Assembly: GCA_945872325.1 (NCBI GenBank) | Contig: CAMBZY010000169.1 | Span: 1 to 6,971, forward strand | Source of the DNA: Candidatus Kuenenia stuttgartensis | Lineage (GTDB): Bacteria > Planctomycetota > Planctomycetia > Isosphaerales > Isosphaeraceae | DNA length: 6,971 nt | Reading direction: 5' to 3' | In this document: positions 1 to 5,898 of the stretch, piece after piece | How positions within the stretch are numbered: the stretch's first letter is position 1 | How the letters are laid out: every line of letters begins with the position of its first letter | Translations under genes and position numbers: made by a program | The notes under the pieces: model-generated | What the model saw: the letters and a program-made list of their open reading frames with translations, nothing else | The model's database searches: none | Told to the model about the DNA's origin: nothing

Positions 1-926
1 GCGGCGAACTGGCTGACCATCGCACGTCTTTCCGGACTCACCGTGTCGAGCTTGACAGGCGAACCGCCCTTGAGTTGACTTGATCGTGGAATCCTTGTCG
101 GATCCACTCCGTCCGCAACGGTCGGAGATGACAAGGCGAGAGACGAACCCACATCCGGGTTAGTGGCCTTGGGCACTCGTTGACCGGATTGAGTGACCAG
201 AGCCGGACTATGTCCCGGATGAAGGTTCACTTCTATAGGCGACACTGGCCCGGAATTTGGCCCGGAATTTCTCGCAGAATTTCCACCAGGGGCTGGCTGA
301 AGCCTCGGCATCGGGATCTTTGGCGTGTTACTGCCCGGAAAATCCTTGGTGCTGTTCGGGTCAGCAGGTACCGATGGATTCGGGCCGATCTCGTTCGGTG
401 TATTTGTGTTACGAGGATTTATACCTCGGTAAGCACGAATCTCATCGCGAGTTTGGCTTTCCGTCTGGGGATCGTTCGGAACGCGTGGCTCTGGACGGGT
501 ATCCGGCACCCGTGGCGATTGCATGATCATCTCACCGGAATCAGGGGCATTCGGCGACGCCTTATCCATGGTCCAGCGATCAAGCATCTCCAGGTAGCCC
601 GTGCCTTCGATGGGTGAAAGCAACCGGGTTCGAGGTGCCTGGGGGACCGGTGAGAGAGCCTCGGCGGCCACATCATCAGGCGGTGCGGCTGGATGGTCCG
701 GGTCGAATGGATCTGCAAACCGTGACATGGCCGGCGGTTCGATCGAGAACATATCGATCCGGTAACGCGGGTCACGGCTTTTTTCAAAGACAGCCTCGGT
801 GGCGTCCTGATTGGCCCATTGACGGAAGAATTCGCGAGTACAGCCCGACGACCCTATCGACGCGATCGAAAACGCGGCAAGTGGTACAGCACGGGCGATT
901 CGTCGCCTTAACGAACGTTTGATCAT
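1..926 (-). CDS. TolC-family outer-membrane lipoprotein, N-terminal part (runs off left edge)
   Basis: An open frame runs without a stop from an ATG at 926-924 to the left edge, giving 308 residues with the C-terminus missing. The start is basic (MIKRSLRRR), followed by a hydrophobic stretch (about residues 13-27) and Cys29 in a lipobox-like SSGC, so a lipidated, exported protein is likely. Next come 'REFFRQWANQD' (31-41), 'RFADPFDPDHP' (69-79), 'PPDD' (82-85) and 'EGTGYLEMLDRW' (107-118). From memory, this order is the N-terminal signature of planctomycete TolC-family efflux proteins, which form the outer-membrane channel of tripartite pumps or type I secretion. No TolC coiled-coil repeat lies inside the window, so the assignment rests on this region. 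Residues 119-308 are a Pro/Asn/Ser-rich low-complexity stretch, including a short NSGPNSGP repeat. A weak GAGG lies about ten bases upstream of the ATG. The gene is divergent from the FG-GAP gene. The coding reading is firm; the family call is fairly strong. Confidence 0.8.
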   Translation of the reverse strand, partial: MIKRSLRRRIARAVPLAAFSIASIGSSGCTREFFRQWANQDATEAVFEKSRDPRYRIDMFSIEPPAMSRFADPFDPDHPAAPPDDVAAEALSPVPQAPRTRLLSPIEGTGYLEMLDRWTMDKASPNAPDSGEMIMQSPRVPDTRPEPRVPNDPQTESQTRDEIRAYRGINPRNTNTPNEIGPNPSVPADPNSTKDFPGSNTPKIPMPRLQPAPGGNSARNSGPNSGPVSPIEVNLHPGHSPALVTQSGQRVPKATNPDVGSSLALSSPTVADGVDPTRIPRSSQLKGGSPVKLDTVSPERRAMVSQFA

Positions 927-1223
927 GACCCTGAACCTCGATCCGCACCCGAGCCGGTTACTGGGGGGCGGTATGGCTGAGGAGAGTATTCGGAAAAACA
1001 CCTGGACGTCGTAGAACGAATCGCAACCCGATGACGACCAACCTGCCTTGAATGCTATGCACACTCAAAACGCACCGTCATTGCGACACGCTCTGTAACG
1101 CGATTGATGGTTGTATCGGTTAGTCGGGTCGATCCGGTTGAATGATTTCTTCAGCGATCTTATTCACCCCAGATTTCCAAAAGCTCTACAGTTCGATTCG
1201 AGGCCGTGTCGATTGAGAGATTA

Positions 1224-1250
1224 AATCGTTATTGGCAAGACGTAACGATT
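1224..1250. promoter_or_regulatory. Perfect 8-bp inverted repeat, possible operator
   Basis: AATCGTTA at 1224-1231 is exactly mirrored by TAACGATT at 1243-1250, with an 11-base spacer. The half-site centres are 19 bases apart, close to two helical turns, which suits a dimeric DNA-binding protein. No T-run follows, so a terminator is unlikely. It lies about 145 bases upstream of the FG-GAP gene start and about 300 upstream of the TolC-like start. An operator role is inference only. Confidence 0.3.
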
Positions 1251-1375
1251 CAGTGCGCTTTCGATAAAGCAAGCAGAATCAGGAAGTCGTGCCGATCATC
1301 AAAGTAGGATCTACCAGTGCGGTATTCCTGCCGCTGGGGAAAAATGACCAAATTCTGGTGATTACCCCATGGCAC

Positions 1376-1387
1376 AGGAGAATGGAG
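1376..1387 (+). promoter_or_regulatory. Ribosome-binding sites for the FG-GAP gene
   Basis: GGAG at 1384-1387 lies seven bases before the ATG at 1395, an ideal Shine-Dalgarno spacing. A second AGGAG at 1376-1380 lies further upstream. The nearby ATGs at 1369 and 1382 are out of frame with the gene, so 1395 is well supported as the start. Confidence 0.65.
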
Positions 1388-1394
1388 TCTCCCG

Positions 1395-3869
1395 ATGCGT
1401 AAGAATCAAGTTTCCGAGCAAATTCGTTCCACCAATCGCCGTAACATTCGTCCCATGGCCGAGGCTATGGAAAGACGCGAGTTGATGGCCATCGACTTGT
1501 TTTATTCAAGCACAGCCACAACGAATTACCCGGGCGTTCAAGTCTCGGAAACCGTCGGTGTAAACTCCAGCCTCGCAGAGAGCGTGGCCCTGGTCGGCGA
1601 TGTCAATGGCGACGGTTACCAGGACTTCCTGTTTGGCAACCCTGTCTCAAATTACGCCACATTAATTTTCGGTTCGAATCCAACGGACTATCTAAGCCTC
1701 TCCAACGCGGATCGCGCCACCACTGTTCAGCAACTCAGCTCCACATCGGGCACAGTTAGGGGCATCAAATTCACTGCCCAGAACCAAGGCACTTCTGCCT
1801 TCGGTAGTGCTGTCGCAGCTGCTGGAGATGTGAATGGAGACGGTCTGGCCGACTTCCTGATCGGTGCCCCAAATGCTCTCGACAGCAGCAACACGGCCGG
1901 TACAAATGGGACAGGCAAAGCCTATCTCATTTTCGGGTCCTCGACGATGACTACGGCACCTTCCACAGTGGATATGTCGCTGGCTTCCGTGAATAACATT
2001 AAAGTTGTGACCCTCCAGAACTCTCTGCAGAGCAGCAAAACTGGCTCGTCAGTGGCTTCCGCTGGGAATGTATTTCAAGAAACCAGGCCAGCCGTTTCCA
2101 TCGGTGCCAGAACAGCCACGCTTGGTAGCTTTGCTGCTAACGGTGCAGTTTATGTCGTTCCTAACTCGGTGCTGAACAGCGGTGCAACGACGATTGACCT
2201 TGCCACAATTGGCCAAACCAACGGCCTTTCGGGAGTCGTTCTGGTTGGAACCAATTCCAATGGTCAGACCGGCGGGAGCGTGGGTGTCACAGACTTTGAT
2301 AACGACGGCATCAGCGATGTCATTGTCGGGTCCTATGGCTCATCCACCGCTACTTTAGTCTATGGCTCATCAAGCCTTCTGACGAAAAATCTGGCCTTGA
2401 ACACGACATCCACCACCAAGGGGATTCTGCTCAATCGGGTCGCAAACGCCAACACCAGCACAACCATCCCCGGGATCAACTTCACTGGCAATCTGGATGA
2501 AACCGGGTACTCCGTCAGCTTCGGTGGTGATTTCAACGGTGACACTTACTACGACCTTCTGATCGGTTCGCCCACTTACGGCGGATCGAACGGGATTCCC
2601 GTAAATTCTGGCCGGGCAACCATATTCTATGGTACCAAGGGAGCCAGCAACCGGTATGTTGGAAGCGTTTCGCTCGACAACATTCCAACCAAGATCGGGG
2701 CCGCCCAATTTATCGGTGAAGCCGCAAACTCTTACACCGGCAACTCAGTCTCAGCAACAGGTTATGTCAACACAGACAAATACTCTGAGATTTTGATCGG
2801 TGCGCCTGGCTATGGCAGCGATGTTGGCAGAGCTTACCTGATCCCTGGTAATCCAGGACTTTACGGTAGCCTTAATCTTCTCAATTCGGAAACCAATCCG
2901 TACATCGAAGCCGAAATCCTGACCACCACAGGCTCCAACGGCCGTAAGGTTGGAAACGGAGTCAGTGGCCTTTACAAAGCCCAAACCGCTGGTTCAAAAA
3001 CGGTCGACTCTGACAATCTTGCCGATATCGTGATCGGTGGACCCGGCGGTAATCTTGGTGGAATAGGTTACCTTGTCGAAGGTGCCAGCATTCCATTGGT
3101 AACGCCGATCAGCAACGTGATTATCACCAGCATCGGTGTGGATGCCCTACCAAGCACGCCTCAACCGTTTCGGGTCAGTGCCACCACACCGGCCACCATG
3201 TCGATTTATGTGCTATCCGTGGCTAACTCACCCGCCGGGGGATCGTTTGCTCCTCTGACCGACATTGTTGCCAGTTCCATTGTGGTCAACGGTGTCGCTT
3301 ATAGCGGAGCAAGCGTGATTGCAACCTCCCCAGCCGACCTCAACGGCGACGGAATCCCTGATGCAATCGTTCAGATCACGCCTCGTTCCAACCTCAAACT
3401 TTCAAACGGATCAGGCACTCTGACCATCAGCGGCCTGACAACCAATAACAGTCGCTGGCAGGGTTCAGCTTCAATCTTTGTGGTCGGTGGAACCAACCCG
3501 ACACCTGGACCAAATCCAGTTGCTGGTGGAGTGGCTTACGCTCAGGACTACAACCAGAAGTACAACCCACCGGTCAACGGCGAAGCCTCTGTGCCTAAAG
3601 CCCGAGCCCTTTCCAAACTCTTCTGGAAACCACTTTCCTACAACGCCGCTTATGGCCAGTACCTGCCTAACAAGTACTTCCAAATGCGTCAGGGAATCGC
3701 CTTCGGCACCGCCAACCCAGCCAACGTTCAAGCGGTGATCAACCAGCGCCGAAACCTGAACAACCGCGTGAATCCGATCAACGGACACAAATCCGTGTTC
3801 ATGCGAGGCCGGACATACGCAGGCATGAAGCTGAAGTCAACCTCACCAACCATCCCACCACTGGGCTGA
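1395..3869 (+). CDS. FG-GAP repeat (integrin-alpha-like beta-propeller) surface protein
   Basis: The 824-residue protein begins with a basic, polar segment ending in 'MERRELMA' (25-32), a variant of the LExRxLL/LEPR-XLL motif of planctomycete surface proteins. No ordinary hydrophobic signal core is visible. Seven FG-GAP blades follow, to about residue 563, with calcium-loop positions at 69-77 (DVNGDGYQD), 145-153, 225-233, 300-308, 379-387, 457-465 and 536-544. Loops 1, 2, 4 and 5 keep most calcium-ligand Asp/Asn residues; 3, 6 and 7 are degenerate. Seven repeats match the complete seven-bladed propeller of integrin alpha chains. Residues about 570-700 look like a beta-sandwich domain with another calcium-type loop (DLNGDGIPD, 648-656). 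A PTPGPNP linker (702-708) leads to a Tyr-rich basic tail with no Asp or Glu after residue 730. The likely role is an extracellular or cell-wall protein for adhesion or structure; the partner is unknown. It has a good ribosome-binding site and its own terminator. Confidence 0.88.
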   Translation: MRKNQVSEQIRSTNRRNIRPMAEAMERRELMAIDLFYSSTATTNYPGVQVSETVGVNSSLAESVALVGDVNGDGYQDFLFGNPVSNYATLIFGSNPTDYLSLSNADRATTVQQLSSTSGTVRGIKFTAQNQGTSAFGSAVAAAGDVNGDGLADFLIGAPNALDSSNTAGTNGTGKAYLIFGSSTMTTAPSTVDMSLASVNNIKVVTLQNSLQSSKTGSSVASAGNVFQETRPAVSIGARTATLGSFAANGAVYVVPNSVLNSGATTIDLATIGQTNGLSGVVLVGTNSNGQTGGSVGVTDFDNDGISDVIVGSYGSSTATLVYGSSSLLTKNLALNTTSTTKGILLNRVANANTSTTIPGINFTGNLDETGYSVSFGGDFNGDTYYDLLIGSPTYGGSNGIPVNSGRATIFYGTKGASNRYVGSVSLDNIPTKIGAAQFIGEAANSYTGNSVSATGYVNTDKYSEILIGAPGYGSDVGRAYLIPGNPGLYGSLNLLNSETNPYIEAEILTTTGSNGRKVGNGVSGLYKAQTAGSKTVDSDNLADIVIGGPGGNLGGIGYLVEGASIPLVTPISNVIITSIGVDALPSTPQPFRVSATTPATMSIYVLSVANSPAGGSFAPLTDIVASSIVVNGVAYSGASVIATSPADLNGDGIPDAIVQITPRSNLKLSNGSGTLTISGLTTNNSRWQGSASIFVVGGTNPTPGPNPVAGGVAYAQDYNQKYNPPVNGEASVPKARALSKLFWKPLSYNAAYGQYLPNKYFQMRQGIAFGTANPANVQAVINQRRNLNNRVNPINGHKSVFMRGRTYAGMKLKSTSPTIPPLG

Positions 3870-3900
3870 TCCTGAGGCTGAATAAAGGTTGAATTTCAAC

Positions 3901-3942
3901 AACAGCGTGGTCTTCTCAATCAGGGAAGATCACGCTGTTTTT
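3901..3942 (+). terminator. Intrinsic terminator of the FG-GAP gene
   Basis: A 15-bp stem pairs 3901-3915 (AACAGCGTGGTCTTC) with 3925-3939 (GAAGATCACGCTGTT), broken only by one G-U wobble, around a nine-base loop. It runs into TTTTT at 3938-3942. It begins 31 bases after the stop codon. A separate 13-base palindrome, GTTGAATTTCAAC (3888-3900), sits directly against its 5' side. Confidence 0.88.
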
Positions 3943-3977
3943 GTTGATTAAGGAGCTGGCTCGTAGCATCCTTCGTC

Positions 3978-4165
3978 TATCTAGCCGGTCTTGCGCTAGC
4001 CCCGGTTCGATTCCATTGGGTTCGATTGGTTGGATTTATCGAGCCGGTCTTGGCGCTAGCCCCGGTTCGATTGAGTTGGATTGGGTTCGATTCGATTGGA
4101 TTTATCTAGCCGGTCTTGGCGCTAGCCCCGGTTCGATTCGATTGGATTTATCTAGCCGGTCTTGC
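3978..4165. repeat. Array of hairpin-forming repeats (three full copies plus a half copy)
   Basis: Four units begin at 3978, 4037, 4103 and 4149, spaced 59, 66 and 46 bases apart. Each starts with TAT-C-(T/G)-AGCCGGTCTTG. The first three continue through CGCTAGCCCCGGTTCGATT (the second and third have one extra G) into a variable spacer made of TTCGATT, GGATT and GGGTT words. The fourth stops after the first half, at 4165. In copy 2, 4038-4047 pairs with 4062-4071 over ten positions (one G-U), and an inner GGC/GCC stem (4052-4054 with 4059-4061) has a GCTA loop. Copies 1 and 3 (3979-4011 and 4104-4137) form the same hairpin with one T/C mismatch. The array lies between convergent genes, after an intrinsic terminator, and ends nine bases before the opposite gene's stop codon. 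It resembles REP-like palindromic elements. No transposase is nearby. The function is unknown. Confidence 0.85.
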
Positions 4166-4173
4166 CCTCAACG

Positions 4174-4866
4174 TCACGCCAAATAAAAACCGTCTACTAA
4201 CAGACCAGAAAATGTCGGCTGGTCATCAAAATTTCCTTCCCAGGCCCTTAAACGTCTCCTGATATCTTCAGAAATCCTCTTCAAAACGCCCGGCTGATCC
4301 AGCTCCGCCGGCTCGATCATCAAAATTCGCCCTGATGGCTCGATCAAAACGTGCCGCACCCGCGATGCTGACCCCCACGTGGCCCAGGTCCGTTTCGTCG
4401 CCAGCCCCACCTCGTATGGGATCAATGCCGGCGCGGGAACCTCCGCTTTCCAATCCTCAGCCTGCAATTTATCCGAAACAATCAAAACCCTCCTCCAACG
4501 ATCCAGATCCGCCATGCCGGCCCAGACCTTCTCCACCCGCTCCATCTCCTGTTCAAGCCTCTGTTTTTCGGCAAGATCGGCAGGAGCAATCACCATCCAC
4601 ACAAACCAGCCCCGAGGCGTCATCCCCATCAATGGCTCGCCCGTCTCTGCATCCACACACCAGAGGCCCGGCGAGGGCTGACCCACCTCCACGATTTTCT
4701 CGTCCTTGTGGTCAGCCGTTTTCTCAGGCCAAAAACTCCAAATCGAAATGATCACAGCCAGCCCAAGCATCACAATCGACGGCCAATCCCAAGTCATTCC
4801 GTGGAGGGTCAGTTCCGCCCCTTCCTCCACTTCAGCCAGATCTAGCCCCTGATTTGTTTTGCTCAT
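4174..4866 (-). CDS. Hypothetical Trp-rich single-pass membrane protein
   Basis: From the ATG at 4866 the protein has 230 residues. A TTG at 4884 would add six residues (LVIITK when read normally), but neither start has a strong Shine-Dalgarno; the ATG is preferred. A short polar N-terminus is followed by one hydrophobic segment at about 28-46 (between DWPS and SFWPEK). A soluble domain follows, with strand-like 'GWFVWMVIAP' (86-95), a charged helix (about 96-126), 'RVLIVSD' (126-132) and 'RHVLIEPSGRILMIEP' (171-186), then a charged C-terminal helix. This order and the 'IEPSGRI' turn recall a thioredoxin/redoxin fold. However, the only cysteine is Cys70, with no CxxC, so redox activity is not supported. 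Thirteen Trp residues are present. I do not recognise the family. It is convergent with the FG-GAP gene and divergent from the hydrolase gene, so it is probably transcribed alone. Confidence 0.72.
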   Translation of the reverse strand: MSKTNQGLDLAEVEEGAELTLHGMTWDWPSIVMLGLAVIISIWSFWPEKTADHKDEKIVEVGQPSPGLWCVDAETGEPLMGMTPRGWFVWMVIAPADLAEKQRLEQEMERVEKVWAGMADLDRWRRVLIVSDKLQAEDWKAEVPAPALIPYEVGLATKRTWATWGSASRVRHVLIEPSGRILMIEPAELDQPGVLKRISEDIRRRLRAWEGNFDDQPTFSGLLVDGFYLA

Positions 4867-4967
4867 CTTCGTTATGATAACCAAAATCCAGAACCGGCGC
4901 GACGCTCCTTCCCCCCAATCTTCTGAAATTCAGGTCATCACTCCAAAAAAAGAGAGAACGAATCGCC
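4867..4967. promoter_or_regulatory. Divergent promoter region between the membrane protein and hydrolase genes
   Basis: This 101-base gap must contain the start signals of both genes, provided the minus-strand gene starts at 4866. Two short perfect palindromes lie in it: GTTATGATAAC (4871-4881) and CTGAAATTCAG (4923-4933). No BlaI/MecI-type TACA-N2-TGTA operator was seen. A purine-rich AGAGAGAA at 4951-4958 is the only ribosome-binding candidate for the ATG at 4968. Confidence 0.35.
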
Positions 4968-5891
4968 ATGACACCAGCCAATCGCCGCAACTTCCTCTCA
5001 TCCTGCCTGGCACCAGCCCTGGCCCCCCTGGGTTTTGCATACGCTCAGGAGCCATCCACAAAGCCCCTGCCCATCGACCAACTCAAAAAACTTGCTGATT
5101 CTCATAAAGGCAAAGTCGCCATCAGCCTGAAGCACCTGACCACCGGTGAAAACTGGTCCCTGAACGCCGACGCGCCAATGCCCACCGCCAGCCTGATCAA
5201 GTTCCCGGTCATGATCGAGGCTTATCGTCAGGCAAACGAGAAAAAAGTTTCGCTGGATCAGATGATCACCCTCAAAAAAGAAGACAAAGTCCCAGGCGCT
5301 GGAATTCTGACTTACGACTTCACTCCAGGCTCCACACTCGCCCTTCGTGACGCCATTCGGCTGATGATCAAATTCTCTGACAACACCGCTACAAATCTTG
5401 TCGTGGACGTGATTGGCCTCGACTCGACCGCCAAAACCATGATCGCCATGGGATACCCAAACACCCAGCTCCATTCCAAGGTTTATAAGCGCGAAACCTC
5501 GATCGCCCTGGAACGGTCCAAGCAATTTGGACTTGGTTCCACCACTGCCAATGAAATGATCCGTCTACTTGAGGCTTTAAAAGCCGGCAAGTTGGTCAGC
5601 CCTGAAGCATCCAAAGAAATGATTGCACATATGCTGACCTGCGACGACAACGAGAAATTCCCCAAGTTCCTGCCCTATGGAACGAAAATCGCATTTAAAA
5701 CCGGCAGTGTCGATGCCTCACGTACCGCCGCCGGAGTTATTGAAACCGCTTCAGGGCCAGTCGCTCTGTGTGTTCTGACCACCGACAACGAAGATAAAAG
5801 CTGGATCCCTGATAATGCAGGCAATCTGGTGTGCGCCCACGCCGCCAAAATTGTATTTGATCACTACAACGTCAAACCCAAAAAGTCATGA
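4968..5891 (+). CDS. Class A beta-lactamase-like serine hydrolase, Tat-exported
   Basis: The 307-residue protein starts with a twin-arginine signal: RRNFL at 6-10, a hydrophobic Ala/Leu stretch, and AYA/Q (24-27) as a likely signal-peptidase site. Folded periplasmic export is therefore expected. The class A catalytic motifs are in order: SxxK as S75-L-I-K78 (nucleophile and base), SDN at 137-139 and KTG at 244-246. Length and motif spacing fit the PenP/class A family (COG2367 type). In the omega-loop region, 'YKRETSIALE' (173-182) precedes 'STTANEM' (191-197). By spacing, Glu176 would take the place of Glu166, but the usual ExxLN is absent (Ala180 where Asn170 is expected). It may hydrolyse beta-lactams, or be one of the related serine hydrolases or DD-peptidase-like proteins of unclear substrate. 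No blaR/blaI-like gene is in view. The next gene starts seven bases after its stop. Confidence 0.85.
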   Translation: MTPANRRNFLSSCLAPALAPLGFAYAQEPSTKPLPIDQLKKLADSHKGKVAISLKHLTTGENWSLNADAPMPTASLIKFPVMIEAYRQANEKKVSLDQMITLKKEDKVPGAGILTYDFTPGSTLALRDAIRLMIKFSDNTATNLVVDVIGLDSTAKTMIAMGYPNTQLHSKVYKRETSIALERSKQFGLGSTTANEMIRLLEALKAGKLVSPEASKEMIAHMLTCDDNEKFPKFLPYGTKIAFKTGSVDASRTAAGVIETASGPVALCVLTTDNEDKSWIPDNAGNLVCAHAAKIVFDHYNVKPKKS

Positions 5892-5898
5892 ATTCCAA

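Larger units (their letters stand above)
927..1394. other. Divergent intergenic region with no gene seen
   Basis: This 468-base stretch separates two divergently transcribed genes and should hold both promoters. I found no convincing coding frame or RNA gene in it. The clearest structure is an 8-bp inverted repeat at 1224-1250 (separate entry). A weak sigma70-like pair for the plus-strand gene is TTGAAT at 1138-1143 and TATTCA at 1161-1166 with a 17-base spacer. It matches consensus at only 4/6 and 3/6 positions and could be chance. Confidence 0.5.

Noticed and set aside
180..617. Plus-strand open frames over 180-922
   Set aside because: They lie opposite a minus-strand frame that is open for all of 1-926 and has a lipoprotein start and recognisable family motifs.
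3978..4165. CRISPR array
   Set aside because: Unit spacing is irregular (59, 66, 46), spacers are built from the same short words rather than unique sequence, and no cas gene is near.
3941..4186. Plus-strand 81-codon open frame with repeated 'GLGASPGSI' peptide
   Set aside because: It starts at the T-run of the intrinsic terminator, its repeats are just the translated hairpin array, it overlaps the end of the convergent gene, and it has no ribosome-binding site.
4335..4751. Plus-strand Pro/Ser-rich open frame
   Set aside because: It lies antisense to the membrane-protein gene, its composition is typical of a reversed frame, and it has no family features.
4867..4884. TTG start six codons upstream of the membrane-protein ATG
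   Set aside because: It has no Shine-Dalgarno at suitable spacing and would place the 4871-4881 palindrome inside the gene. It is kept only as an alternative.
4998..5525. Minus-strand 175-codon open frame
   Set aside because: It is antisense to the beta-lactamase-like gene, whose catalytic motifs are all in the plus frame.
5815..5898. Upstream start for the flavoprotein gene
   Set aside because: It would overlap the conserved C-terminus of the hydrolase by 77 bases and adds residues unlike the family N-terminus.
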